From positions 620,001 through 684,000 of the forward strand of contig NZ_CP017563.2 of NCBI RefSeq assembly GCF_001865575.2: a stretch of DNA of 64,000 nucleotides, written 5' to 3'. Below are positions 42,831 to 51,613 of this stretch, piece by piece. The notes beneath the pieces were generated by a model, which saw only the letters and a list, made by a program, of their open reading frames with translations, made no database searches and was not told the DNA's origin. Source of the DNA: Paraburkholderia sprentiae WSM5005. Lineage in GTDB: Bacteria > Pseudomonadota > Gammaproteobacteria > Burkholderiales > Burkholderiaceae. Position 1 is the stretch's first letter, and the number at the start of each line of letters is the position of its first letter. The translations under genes were made by a program, and so were the position numbers.

Positions 42831-44203
42831 TCGGTCTCCTCCACGGTTGCGATGGCGAGCGGCTTCACGGGTGCCTGCCCGCGCAGCCGGCCAACCTGCT
42901 CGAGCGGCACGTGCGCCGCCGCCGCGATCACCTCCGCGCCCGCATGGCCGCAGTAACGTCCCTGGCAGCGTCCCATGCCGACGCGGCTAAACGCCTTTGC
43001 GCGGTTCGCTTCCTGCGCGCCTTCGTCGCGCACCACGCGGCGCAGTTCGCCCGCGGTGATGCCTTCGCACCGGCACACGATCGTATCGTCGGACAGGCGG
43101 GCCGCCTGCTCCGCAGGCCAGCCGAACGCCTGGGCGAGACCGATCCTGAAGCGATCCATTTTGCGCTGTTCGCGCGTCAAGGTGTCGAGCGTCGCGGCCG
43201 GAACCGCGCGCCCGAGATCGCTCAACGCAGCGTAGGCCGCAAGCCGTCCGGCAATCTCCGCGCCGTCCGCGCCGAGCACGCGTGCGCCGTCACCCGCGAT
43301 ATAGACGCCTTTTTCGGTACTGCGGCCGAGCTCATCGATGTGCGGCACCCATTGCCGCGTGAGCACATCGAAACGGAAAGCACAGCGCGCGAGATCGGCA
43401 AGCTGAGTCTCCGGACGCAGGTGATAGCCGAGACCCACTGCGTCGCAATCGATCTGCACCACATTGCCGCGCGCATCGCGAAAGCGCACGCCACGCACGC
43501 CGTCGTCGGGATTGCCGAGAATCTCGAGCGGCTCGATGCCGTTTTCGACCCGCACGCCCGAGCGCTTCAGCGCTGCCACGAGCGCGCGGCCCTTGCGCAA
43601 TACGTCGACGCGCGCGAGTAGCTTGGGCAGCGCGCGCAGGCGCGCACCGGTCTTCGACGTGTCGAGCACCGCCGCTACCTTGGCGCCCGCCTGCACATAC
43701 TGGTTCGCGACCAGATACAGCAATGGGCCGGTCCCCATGAAAACGACCTGGCGGCCGATCGCGCAGGCCTGCGACTTCAGCGCGATCTGCGCGGCACCGA
43801 GGCTGTAGGTCCCGGCGAACTGCCAGCCTTTGACCGGCATCAGCCGGTCGGTCGCGCCGGGGCACAGGATCAGCGCGTCGTAGCCCAACGCGCTCGCGTG
43901 TCCTTCATGCACGACATGCAGCTTGCCTTGCGCGACGTTCCACGCCAGCGTCTGCGCACGGTAGTCGATCTGCGGGCGCAGTCGCTCGAAGGTGCGATGC
44001 AGGTCTTCCGCGCGTGCGGCTTCAGTGCCGTACAGCTTCGCGTAGGGCCGCGTGAAGCCGTCGGGCTGTCGCCGGTAGATCTGACCGCCATCGCGCCTGC
44101 CTTCATCGACGACGATCGGACGGATGCCGCCCGCCAGCAGCGTTTGCGCGCAGCGCACGCCCGCAGGCCCTGCGCCGACGATTATGATGCGAGGTTCGCC
44201 CAT
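42827..44203 (-). CDS. FAD/NAD(P)-binding alpha subunit with BFD-like [2Fe-2S] domain (OoxA/HcnB type)
   Basis: A 458-residue protein with [20 protein letters not shown] (FAD), VVFMGTGPLLYLVANQYVQA (second dinucleotide site) and YIAGDGARVLGA. A C-terminal BFD-like iron-sulfur segment has CRC (near residue 377) and CQGRYC (near 417). It should pass electrons from the DAO subunit to the membrane chain. Start ATG 44203 lies inside the end of the small ferredoxin gene (22-base overlap). Confidence 0.88.
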   Translation of the reverse strand: MGEPRIIIVGAGPAGVRCAQTLLAGGIRPIVVDEGRRDGGQIYRRQPDGFTRPYAKLYGTEAARAEDLHRTFERLRPQIDYRAQTLAWNVAQGKLHVVHEGHASALGYDALILCPGATDRLMPVKGWQFAGTYSLGAAQIALKSQACAIGRQVVFMGTGPLLYLVANQYVQAGAKVAAVLDTSKTGARLRALPKLLARVDVLRKGRALVAALKRSGVRVENGIEPLEILGNPDDGVRGVRFRDARGNVVQIDCDAVGLGYHLRPETQLADLARCAFRFDVLTRQWVPHIDELGRSTEKGVYIAGDGARVLGADGAEIAGRLAAYAALSDLGRAVPAATLDTLTREQRKMDRFRIGLAQAFGWPAEQAARLSDDTIVCRCEGITAGELRRVVRDEGAQEANRAKAFSRVGMGRCQGRYCGHAGAEVIAAAAHVPLEQVGRLRGQAPVKPLAIATVEETE

Positions 44204-44493
44204 TGGGCCTCCGGTTGCGTCGTGACGACGCGCATGCCTGCTTCGACCACGGTAGTGCAGGCGCGCAGCCGCTCGCCGTCCGCGGTCCATACCCAGCAAT
44301 CCTGACACGCGCCCATCAGGCAAAAGCCGGCGCGCTTTTCATCGCCGAATTCCGACTGCCGCACATGCCGCAAGGAGCACAGCATCGCGGTGAGCAGCGT
44401 GTCGCCGGCCAGCGCTTCGACCGTCTCGCCGTCGATCGTCAGCTCGACTGTGCTGCGAGCCGTCTCGCCTACGCGTACGAATCTGCCGTTCAT
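44182..44493 (-). CDS. Small [2Fe-2S] ferredoxin-like gamma subunit (HcnA/OoxC type)
   Basis: A 103-residue beta-grasp ferredoxin-like protein with [14 protein letters not shown] and a later Cys (ERLRAC), giving C-x4-C-x2-C-x(n)-C. It is the electron-relay subunit of the three-part dehydrogenase. ATG 44493 overlaps the ABC ATPase stop by four bases. Confidence 0.88.
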   Translation of the reverse strand: MNGRFVRVGETARSTVELTIDGETVEALAGDTLLTAMLCSLRHVRQSEFGDEKRAGFCLMGACQDCWVWTADGERLRACTTVVEAGMRVVTTQPEAQWANLAS

Positions 44494-45266
44494 GCCGCGG
44501 CTCCCGCGATACCGTCCGGTGACACCTGAGTGTCGCTGCGATGGGTCAGCACGTGGCGCAGGAATTCGCGGGTACGCGGCTCGCGCGGCGAACCCAGCAC
44601 CTGCTGCGCGGTGCCCTCCTCGATGATGAGTCCGGCGTGCAGAAAGCACACCCGGTCTGCCACTTCACGCGCAAAGCCCATTTCGTGGGTGACGACCAGC
44701 ATCGTCATCCCTTCGCGTGCAAGCGTGCGCATCACGTTGAGCACTTCGCCGACCAGTTCGGGATCGAGCGCCGAAGTCGGCTCGTCGAACAGGATCGCCT
44801 TCGGCTTCATCGCGAGCGAGCGTGCAATCGCCACCCGTTGCTGCTGCCCGCCCGAAAGCTGATGAGGATAGGCGTGCAGCTTGTGGCCGAGCCCCACCTT
44901 GTCGAGCAGTTCAGACGCTTCGCGTTGCGCGTCGGCGCGCGCGAGACGTTTGACATGCACGGGTCCTTCCATCACGTTCTCGAGCGCCGTACGGTGTGGA
45001 AACAGGTTGAAGCGCTGAAACACCATGCCGACCTGGGTGCGCAACTGGTTGATATGGCGCGCGCGCTGTTCGACGCGCTCGCCGAGCAGGCGAATTTCAC
45101 CTTCGTCGTAAGACTCCAGCGCGTTAATGCAGCGCAGCAGCGTCGACTTTCCAGAGCCCGACGCACCGATCAGGCAGACCACTTCGCCCTGGCGGACGTT
45201 GAGCGAAACACCCTGGAGAACGGGTACGCCGCCAAAACTCTTGTGCACATTCGTGATTTCGATCAT
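44490..45266 (-). CDS. Polar amino-acid ABC importer ATPase
   Basis: A 258-residue ATPase of the GlnQ/HisP type: Walker [40 protein letters not shown] and the H-loop THEMGF. A 19-residue C-terminal tail runs past the normal family end. It is preceded by the permease gene and translationally coupled to the ferredoxin-like gene, so uptake and oxidation of the same compound are linked. Confidence 0.93.
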   Translation of the reverse strand: MIEITNVHKSFGGVPVLQGVSLNVRQGEVVCLIGASGSGKSTLLRCINALESYDEGEIRLLGERVEQRARHINQLRTQVGMVFQRFNLFPHRTALENVMEGPVHVKRLARADAQREASELLDKVGLGHKLHAYPHQLSGGQQQRVAIARSLAMKPKAILFDEPTSALDPELVGEVLNVMRTLAREGMTMLVVTHEMGFAREVADRVCFLHAGLIIEEGTAQQVLGSPREPRTREFLRHVLTHRSDTQVSPDGIAGAAA

Positions 45267-45284
45267 CGCATCCTCACTTCGCGC

Positions 45285-45941
45285 TTATCTGGCCTTGTGC
45301 CGACCGAAACGTCGTTCGAGCGTGCGGGTCATGCTCATCAACGGCAGGCTCATCGCCAGGTAGCCGAGCGCGACGAGCGTATATACCGTCAAATTCTGAA
45401 ACGTCGACGACGCGATCAGTTGCCCTTCACGCGTCATTTCGGCGACCGTGATGGTCGACGCAAGCGACGAGTCCTTCAGCATCATCACGAGCGTGTTGCT
45501 GTACGGCGGCAGCGCGACCTTGATCGCCTGCGGCAGGATCACTCGCACCATCGTCTTCACGCGACCCATGCCGATCGACTGCGCGGCTTCATACTGGCCC
45601 GGATCGACCGCCTCGATACCCGCCCGGAAGATCTCCGCCATGTAAGTCGAATAACCGAAACCAAGCCCGATGATGCTGGCCTGCAGCGCCGACACCTGGA
45701 TGTGGATTTCCGGCAGCACGAAGTAGATGTAGAACAACAGCACGATCATCGGCAGACCGCGCACGATGTTGATCATCGCGCCGACACCGCGCACGACCAG
45801 CGGATAGCGCGACATTTTCAGCAACGCCCAAGTCAGGCCGAGCGCCGTGCTCAACAGCAGACATCCCAGCGTGATGACGATGCTCATCACCGCGCCTTGC
45901 AGCAAAATCGGTACAAAGTCGGTTATATCGTGCCAGTGCAT
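45285..45941 (-). CDS. Polar amino-acid ABC importer permease
   Basis: A 218-residue His/Glu/Gln/Arg/opine-type permease with about five membrane segments, INIVRGLPMIVLLFYIYF and the EAA loop EAAQSIGMGRVKTMVRVILP. Only one permease is encoded, so it would work as a homodimer. Confidence 0.92.
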   Translation of the reverse strand: MHWHDITDFVPILLQGAVMSIVITLGCLLLSTALGLTWALLKMSRYPLVVRGVGAMINIVRGLPMIVLLFYIYFVLPEIHIQVSALQASIIGLGFGYSTYMAEIFRAGIEAVDPGQYEAAQSIGMGRVKTMVRVILPQAIKVALPPYSNTLVMMLKDSSLASTITVAEMTREGQLIASSTFQNLTVYTLVALGYLAMSLPLMSMTRTLERRFGRHKAR

Positions 45942-45976
45942 GTCGTGCCTTCCATTGCTCTATGCATTCGTTCAGC

Positions 45977-46036
45977 CCGCCGTCCTGGCGGACGGCGGAC
46001 CTCGCAGGGCGGCTCCCGCCTCACAGCGGGCCGCCC
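45977..46036 (-). terminator. Two tandem hairpins between binding-protein and permease genes
   Basis: CCGCCGTCC/GGACGGCGG (45977-45985/45990-45998) is a perfect nine-pair stem. GGGCGG-CT-CCCGC/GCGGG-CCGCCC (46007-46019/46026-46036) is a second with a small bulge. Such stem-loops commonly stabilise or partly terminate transcripts so that the binding protein is made in excess over the membrane parts. Confidence 0.55.
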
Positions 46037-46054
46037 CGTGTCACGACAAGCCGA

Positions 46055-46858
46055 TCAGCTCGTGAGATGCCACTTCTTCAGGATCGTGTCGAGCGTGCCG
46101 TCGGCCTTCATCTTCGTCAGCGCGTCGTTGATCTTCACCATCAGCGCGCTGTTGCCCTTCTTCACCGCGATCGCGATGTCGAACTTTTCCATCGGCACAT
46201 AAGCGTCGTCGACCCGCGTTCCCGCCATCGCGCCCGCCGCCTCCTGAGCCTTCAGGATCGGATAGTCGTTGAACCCGGCGACGATGCGGCCAAGCGCGAC
46301 ATCGCGCGTCATGTCGGCGGCGCTGTCGTACATCTTCACTTCGGTGAAGATGCCGAGCTTCTTCAACTGATCGCCGTAGTCGGTACCGGTCGGGGCACCG
46401 ACCGTCATGCCCTTCATGTCCTGCACCGAGTGATAGACGGCCTTGTTCGTGTCCTTCACGATGATGCCTTCGCCAAACGCCGTCACCGGCTGCGAGAAAT
46501 CGACCACTTCGGCGCGCTTCGGCGTCGGCGTCATGCCGGCGACGATGATGTCGATCTTGCCGGACACCACCGACTGGATCAGCGCCGAGAACGGCACCGC
46601 GTCGTACGACACGTTGAAGCCTTCGCGTTTGCCGATCTCCTTGACGACATCCGGCATCAGGCCTTCAATCTTCTGCGTCTTGAGGTCCATGAACGTGGTC
46701 GGTGCGCTCGACGGCGGCGAGCCCGCGGTGAGCGTCGCCATCTCGGCGGCGTGGGCGGCGCCGAACATCATCGTGATCGCGAGGCCCGCGCCCGCGGCAA
46801 CGCGCTGCACAGTGTTGAAACGGACGGCGGAAGCAGGCTGGAACATGAAACGCAACAT
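46055..46858 (-). CDS. Periplasmic amino-acid-binding protein (family 3)
   Basis: A 267-residue family 3 binding protein with a Sec signal (VAAGAGLAITMMFGAAHAA, cut near residue 38). PDVVKEIGKREGFNVSY, VDFSQPV, VGAPTGTDYGDQLKKLG and the C-terminal DGTLDTILKKWHL are typical. ATG 46858 follows GAGGAAA. It feeds the permease/ATPase downstream; the ligand is unknown. Confidence 0.92.
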   Translation of the reverse strand: MLRFMFQPASAVRFNTVQRVAAGAGLAITMMFGAAHAAEMATLTAGSPPSSAPTTFMDLKTQKIEGLMPDVVKEIGKREGFNVSYDAVPFSALIQSVVSGKIDIIVAGMTPTPKRAEVVDFSQPVTAFGEGIIVKDTNKAVYHSVQDMKGMTVGAPTGTDYGDQLKKLGIFTEVKMYDSAADMTRDVALGRIVAGFNDYPILKAQEAAGAMAGTRVDDAYVPMEKFDIAIAVKKGNSALMVKINDALTKMKADGTLDTILKKWHLTS

Positions 46859-46936
46859 GGGGATTTCCTCTGGGAATAGTGATTATTCAACCTGCGCGCT
46901 GCGCTGCCATCTGACAGTAGCGATCAGTCGATCCGT

Positions 46937-48214
46937 TCAATGCAGTACATCCTGCAACCTGTAATACGCGCCAACGAGCGGCAAAAACCACGCGCGTCCA
47001 AAATGTCCTGGAATCGCGGGCCATTCGAGCGTTCGCCACGGATTGCGCGAGGCGGCGCCGAACATCACGTCGGCCATCAGCCGACCCATGTGCACGGACA
47101 TCTGCACACCGTGGCCGCTGTAGCCCATCGAATAAAACAGTCCGTCATGCTGGCCCGCGCGCGGCAGGCGGTCGGCCGTCATGTCGACGAGGCCGCCCCA
47201 GCAGTAGTCGATGCGCACGTCGGCCAGCGCCGGGAAGTAACGCGCGAGCCCTTCACGCAGAATCCGCCCGCTCTTTTCGTCCGAACGCGGATTCGACATC
47301 GCAAAGCGCGCGCGGCCGCCGAACAGCAGACGCTCGTCAGGCGTCGCACGAAAATAGTTGCCGATGTTCAGTGTCGTCACATACGAGCGGCGCGTTGGCA
47401 ACAACGCGTCGACGCGTGCCTTGCCGAGCGGCTCGGTCGCGACGATGAAGCTGCCGACCGGCGCGATGCGGCGGCGGAACCAGTGCAGCGGACCGACCTG
47501 CGACGTGCCCGTGGCAATCAACACGCGCTCGGCGCGTACCGTGCCGAGCGGACACTCCACCTCGAACGCGTTGCCGCCGAGCGGCTTCAGGTTCGTCACA
47601 GGCGCGTTCTCGTAGATCTGCGCGCCGCGGCGTGCGGCTGCCTCGCCAAGACCCACGCCGAATTTGCCCATGTGCATCTGCATGCCGTTGCGCTGCACCA
47701 GACCGCCGAAAAAACTGTCCGATGCGATCTCCTTGTGAATCTGCTCGGGCGGCACGAGTTCGACATCGGGATCGACCTCGCGCCGCAACACCTCGTACGA
47801 CTTCGCGAGCGACGCGAAATGCTGCGGCTTCGCCGCGAGCTTGATCTTGCCGGAGTGGCGCACATCGCAATCGATCTGCTCTTCGGCGATGATCGATTTC
47901 ACCGTCTCCACGGCGCCCGCATACGCTCGGTAGAACTCCGCCGCGCGCTCGCTGCCGAGGCGTGCGGACAGCGCGGCGTAGTCTTGCGCGACGCCCGTAT
48001 TGCAATGGCCGCCGTTACGGCCCGATGCCTGCGCTGCGAGCCGGCCCGCCTCGAACACGATCACCGATCTGCCGCGTTTGGCGAGCTCCAACGCAGCCGA
48101 CAGTCCGGTGAAGCCGCCGCCGACCACCGCGACGTCCACCCGCTGCGGCAGCGGACTCTGCGCGCCCTTGGCGAAGCGCGGCGCGGTGTCGAGCCAGTAG
48201 GAGTCGAGCTTCAT
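46937..48214 (-). CDS. FAD-dependent amine oxidoreductase (PuuB/OrdL-like)
   Basis: A 425-residue DAO-fold enzyme like gamma-glutamylputrescine oxidase: N-terminal SYWLDTAPRF, VAVVGGGFTGLSAALELAKR (FAD), EAGRLAAQASGRNGGHCNTG, and C-terminal YSMGYSGHGVQMSVHMGRL. It oxidises an amine to an aldehyde plus ammonia and H2O2. The aldehyde dehydrogenase two genes upstream and the XRE-cupin regulator repeat the puuB-puuC-puuR logic, but no gamma-glutamyl ligase is present, so the substrate differs or is made elsewhere. Confidence 0.9.
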   Translation of the reverse strand: MKLDSYWLDTAPRFAKGAQSPLPQRVDVAVVGGGFTGLSAALELAKRGRSVIVFEAGRLAAQASGRNGGHCNTGVAQDYAALSARLGSERAAEFYRAYAGAVETVKSIIAEEQIDCDVRHSGKIKLAAKPQHFASLAKSYEVLRREVDPDVELVPPEQIHKEIASDSFFGGLVQRNGMQMHMGKFGVGLGEAAARRGAQIYENAPVTNLKPLGGNAFEVECPLGTVRAERVLIATGTSQVGPLHWFRRRIAPVGSFIVATEPLGKARVDALLPTRRSYVTTLNIGNYFRATPDERLLFGGRARFAMSNPRSDEKSGRILREGLARYFPALADVRIDYCWGGLVDMTADRLPRAGQHDGLFYSMGYSGHGVQMSVHMGRLMADVMFGAASRNPWRTLEWPAIPGHFGRAWFLPLVGAYYRLQDVLH

Positions 48215-48295
48215 CGTGATGCATTCCTGTCGGTTGGTTGCGCCGCTCTCACCGGCGCACGCGAAGCGATCTCGCGAGAAGACCGAAGCTGTCGA

Positions 48296-48964
48296 TCAAA
48301 GGCCGAGCAGCGACGCCAGTTGCGGAATGCCCGACACTTCGTTGACGCCGTAGTACGGGTTCAGCGGCTCGTGGCGACGGTTGACGAACGCCTTGTGCTT
48401 GATGCCCATGTCGTACGCGGTCATCAGGTCGTAGCGGAAGCTCGACGACACGTGCAGCACGTCTTCCGGATTGCAATCCAGTTGCGAGAACATGTACTCG
48501 AATGCTTTTTGCAGCGGCTTGTAGGCCTGCGCCTGCTGCGCGGTGTAGACCTTGTGGAACGGCGCGCCGAGCTGGTCGACGTTGCTGTGGATCTGGTCGT
48601 CCGACGCGTTCGACAGGATCACGAGCTTGTACTTCGAGGCCAGTCGCGACAGCCCTTCCGGCACGTCGGGGTGCGGGCCCCAGCTCGGCACCGCTTCATA
48701 GATTTTCAGCGCGGTCGCTTCGTCGAACGGCACGCCAGTGCGCGCACAGGTGCGGCGCACCGAGTTCACGACCACGTCGCGGTAGGGTTTCCATGCACCC
48801 AGTACTTCGTCGAGGCGATAGCCACGGAAGAACTCGACGAACTCATCCATCTTCGCCTTGTCCAGCTTGTCGCCGTAAAGCTGGCGCGCGGTCTGGCCCA
48901 TCTGGAAATGAGTCAGCGTGCCATAGCAGTCGAAAGTGATGTACTTCGGCTCGAAATCGATCAT
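48296..48964 (-). CDS. HAD-superfamily hydrolase, haloacid dehalogenase type II-like
   Basis: A 222-residue HAD protein: motif I FDCYGTLT (nucleophile Asp), motif II ILSNASDD, the Lys of YKPLQKAFEY, and VSSSFRYDLMTAYDMG. L-2-haloacid dehalogenases have the same layout, but many relatives act on other substrates. Start ATG 48964 is best supported by AGG eight bases before it; ATG 48973 is in frame. It lies inside the amine-oxidase operon, where its role is unclear. Confidence 0.85.
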   Translation of the reverse strand: MIDFEPKYITFDCYGTLTHFQMGQTARQLYGDKLDKAKMDEFVEFFRGYRLDEVLGAWKPYRDVVVNSVRRTCARTGVPFDEATALKIYEAVPSWGPHPDVPEGLSRLASKYKLVILSNASDDQIHSNVDQLGAPFHKVYTAQQAQAYKPLQKAFEYMFSQLDCNPEDVLHVSSSFRYDLMTAYDMGIKHKAFVNRRHEPLNPYYGVNEVSGIPQLASLLGL

Positions 48965-49069
48965 GGTGAACATCCTGTCGTCATGGCGAACCTGTTCGCA
49001 GGCTCGGGGTTCAGTGTCGAATTGAATCAGTGCGGCTGATGCTGGCGTAAAGCTGGGTAAGGCGGTACT

Positions 49070-50563
49070 TCACGGCGCTTCGAAATCGATCAGCACGCTC
49101 TTGTGCCGCATGCTCGCCACCATCGCCTCGCGGCCGAGATCCTTGCCGATACCGGATTGGCCGAAGCCGCCCGTCGGAATGATCATGTCGCCGCTGCGGC
49201 CGTAGCGGTTGATCCAGATCGTGCCCGCCGCGATGCGGCGCATCGCCCGCAGCGCCTGGCCGATGTCGCTGCTATGGACGCCCGCCGCGAGACCGTAGGT
49301 CGGATGCGCGGCGAGCGCGATGCCCTCTTCCTCGTCTTTGAATGTCTGTACCGTCAACACCGGGCCGAACAGCTCCTCGCGCACCGCGGGCGTGTCGGCG
49401 GTCACATTGGCGAGCAGTGTGGGGCGGTGGAAATAGCCTTCGCCGGTGCCTTCGAAAAAGCCGCCGCCGAAGATCACTTCCGCACCGCTGTCGCGGCTTT
49501 GCTCGATCAGCGCTTCGATGCGCCGCGCCTGGCCGGCACTGATGATCGGCGAATAAGCGGTGCGACTGTCCCACAGCGGACCGGGCTTGATCGGCCGCAG
49601 CTGCCGTTGAATGGCGTCGATCAGCGGCTCGGCCATGCGCTCGTGCACGATCAGCCGCGTACCGGCCACGCAGGCCTGGCCGCCGTTGGCCGTAAAGCCG
49701 CGGGCGATGCAGCGCGCCGTATGATCGAGGTCCCGCACGTGCTCGAACACCAGTTGCGGGCTCTTGCCGCCGAGTTCCAGCGTGACGGGTTTGGTGCCGT
49801 GCATCGCGGCGTCGCTCATGATCGCGGCGCCGGTGCGGGTCGAACCTGTGAAGCTCATTTTGGCAATGCCGGGGTGACGCGTCAGCGCGGCGCCCGCCGT
49901 CGCGCCACGGCCATTCACCACATTGAAGATGCCAGCCGGCATGCCCGCTTCGATGGCGAGTTCCGCGACGCGCAGCGTCGAGAAGGGCGTCATTTCCGAC
50001 GGTTTCATCACGACCGCGTTGCCCGCCGCGAGCGCGGGGCCGCACTTCCATGAGCACATCGACAGCGGGAAATTCCACGGTGTGATCGCCCCGATCACAC
50101 CGTACGGCTCCGATGCGATAAAACCGAGACTGTCGCGGCGCGTGGCCGCGATATCGCCACCGAGCTTGTCGGCCAGTTCCGCGAAAAAGCGGATCGCCTC
50201 GGCAGTGAACGGCACATCGGACGCGTAGCTTTCCGTCACCGGACGTGTCGAGCTGACCGTTTCGAGTTGCGCGAGGCTCACCGCATCGCGATCGATCAGC
50301 TCGGCCCAGCGGCTCAGCACCTTCGCGCGTTCGCGCGGAGAACGCGTGCCCCACCCGCTCGTCTTCCATGCAGCCAACGCATTGCTCACCGCGTGATCGA
50401 CGGTCGCGTCCGACGCGTCCGGCACATGGCCAAGCAGCGCGCCATCCGACGGCCGGTAAACGGCGAGCTGCGCTTCGCCCGCCGAATAGTACGCACCGCC
50501 AATGAAATGCCCCTGCGGCAACGGCACGGCTGACGGATCGAAATCGAGTGACGGAGTGGACAT
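49070..50563 (-). CDS. NAD(P)-dependent aldehyde dehydrogenase (PuuC-like)
   Basis: A 497-residue aldehyde dehydrogenase: GVIGAITPWNFPLSM (cofactor), LELGGKSPQLVF (general-base Glu), ANGGQACVAGTR (nucleophile Cys) and EELFGPVLTV. It probably oxidises the aldehyde from the PuuB-like enzyme or the aminotransferase. ATG 50563 fits the family start; a longer in-frame version begins inside an operator. Upstream is the inverted repeat at 50684-50699. Confidence 0.92.
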   Translation of the reverse strand: MSTPSLDFDPSAVPLPQGHFIGGAYYSAGEAQLAVYRPSDGALLGHVPDASDATVDHAVSNALAAWKTSGWGTRSPRERAKVLSRWAELIDRDAVSLAQLETVSSTRPVTESYASDVPFTAEAIRFFAELADKLGGDIAATRRDSLGFIASEPYGVIGAITPWNFPLSMCSWKCGPALAAGNAVVMKPSEMTPFSTLRVAELAIEAGMPAGIFNVVNGRGATAGAALTRHPGIAKMSFTGSTRTGAAIMSDAAMHGTKPVTLELGGKSPQLVFEHVRDLDHTARCIARGFTANGGQACVAGTRLIVHERMAEPLIDAIQRQLRPIKPGPLWDSRTAYSPIISAGQARRIEALIEQSRDSGAEVIFGGGFFEGTGEGYFHRPTLLANVTADTPAVREELFGPVLTVQTFKDEEEGIALAAHPTYGLAAGVHSSDIGQALRAMRRIAAGTIWINRYGRSGDMIIPTGGFGQSGIGKDLGREAMVASMRHKSVLIDFEAP

Positions 50564-50683
50564 GTCCGGCCTGATCTGTAGGTTCAAGTGTGTGGTGCCG
50601 CGCGCTAACGCACTGATGACGCCAGGCACCACCTGCACTGCTGTTCGCCATCGCGACCGCCGAATGAACGAACATCGGATGAA

Positions 50684-50699
50684 GTTCATTTTAATGAAC
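50684..50699. promoter_or_regulatory. Operator-like inverted repeat GTTCATT-TT-AATGAAC
   Basis: A perfect 7-2-7 inverted repeat, about 120 bases before the aldehyde dehydrogenase start and just after the XRE-cupin gene stop. It is a good candidate site for that regulator. Confidence 0.5.
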
Positions 50700-50744
50700 G
50701 TGGAATGAAATACTAGTGGTCAAAAATAAACTTTGCGAAAAAGC

Positions 50745-51359
50745 TCAGAGGTGAATGACGGGCGGCTGCGTATTCATGATCCACAGCAAACGGGCGATCT
50801 TCCTGCTTTCGTTACGCACGCTGTGCGGCACCGTGCTTTTGAACTGGAAACTGTCGCCCGCGTGCAGTTCGGAGCGCCGCTCGCCGACGTTCAGCACGAC
50901 CGTGCCGTCCAGCACCAGCCCCGCCTTCTCGCCGATGCCGACCAGTACTTCTTCGGAACCGGCACCGGGCGGCAGCATGATGATCATCATCTGCAAATCG
51001 TGATCGCCGTGCGGTGACAACAATTCTTTCTGCATGCCGTTCTTGCCGACTTCGAACAGCGGCCTCTCGGCCGCCTTGCGCACGAAATCGCCGGTGACCG
51101 GGTCCGAGACCGCGTCGTCTTCTTCGAGAAGCGCGGTAAGCGGCACCGCCAACGCCTGGCGCAGGCGCTCGAGAATACGCACCGACGGATTGGCCTTGTT
51201 GCGCTCGACCTGGCTCACCGTGCCCACCGATACGCCCGCGCGCATCGCCAGCTCGTTGATCGACAGACTCTGCGCGACGCGCAACGCGCGCAGACGAGCG
51301 CCGACGTCGCCGTGACCCGGGTCGGCCGCGCGCTTCTTGCTGATCTGTGTTCGCTGCAT
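50745..51359 (-). CDS. XRE-cupin transcriptional regulator (PuuR-like)
   Basis: A 204-residue regulator: HTH_3 domain at 20-75 (LRALRVAQSLSINELAMRAG, SVGTVSQVERNKANPSV) and a C-terminal cupin (MLPPGAGSEEVLVGIGEKAG, VLNVGERRSELHAGDSFQFK). Such proteins repress amine or amino-acid catabolic operons and are released by a small ligand in the cupin. ATG 51359 follows AGGAAA. It leads the leftward operon series and is divergent from the second GNAT gene. Confidence 0.92.
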   Translation of the reverse strand: MQRTQISKKRAADPGHGDVGARLRALRVAQSLSINELAMRAGVSVGTVSQVERNKANPSVRILERLRQALAVPLTALLEEDDAVSDPVTGDFVRKAAERPLFEVGKNGMQKELLSPHGDHDLQMMIIMLPPGAGSEEVLVGIGEKAGLVLDGTVVLNVGERRSELHAGDSFQFKSTVPHSVRNESRKIARLLWIMNTQPPVIHL

Positions 51360-51464
51360 GGGTTTCCTGTCTGTGACGTTGCGGTTGTTGTGCGGGGCAC
51401 GGGCCGTGGCGTGCGAAAGGCGTGCCCACTCGCTGCGATGAACGGTCGTGCAATTTTTCATCAT

Positions 51465-51477
51465 TATATTGAATATA
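51465..51477. promoter_or_regulatory. Inverted repeat TATATT-G-AATATA
   Basis: An AT-rich perfect inverted repeat in the 254-base gap between the XRE-cupin and GNAT genes, about 106 bases before the regulator start. It may be an autoregulatory site or part of a promoter. Confidence 0.35.
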
Positions 51478-51613
51478 GCACCGCCAAAGTGAACGACAAA
51501 ATACCTGCGCAGTTTGACGACGCGTACGCCCCAATAACAAAAAGATCGTCCTATGAAGCGGGCGCTGCGGATGCGAGAGTCTAGGCTGATCATGCCGCCA
51601 GCAGGAGCTTGTA

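Noticed and set aside
41658..44493. Hydrogen cyanide synthase (hcnABC)
   Set aside because: The three subunits have the same layout, but linkage to an amino-acid importer and amine catabolism, and the wide distribution of this layout in opine and imino-acid dehydrogenases, make cyanogenesis unlikely without closer sequence support.
46940..49039. A 699-codon rightward open frame across the PuuB-like and HAD genes
   Set aside because: It is Arg/His-rich, spans two recognisable leftward genes and the gap between them, and has no motif of its own.
46937..51359. Standard putrescine utilisation (puu) operon
   Set aside because: PuuB-, PuuC- and PuuR-like genes are present, but the gamma-glutamylputrescine synthetase and hydrolase (PuuA, PuuD) are absent and a HAD hydrolase is inserted.
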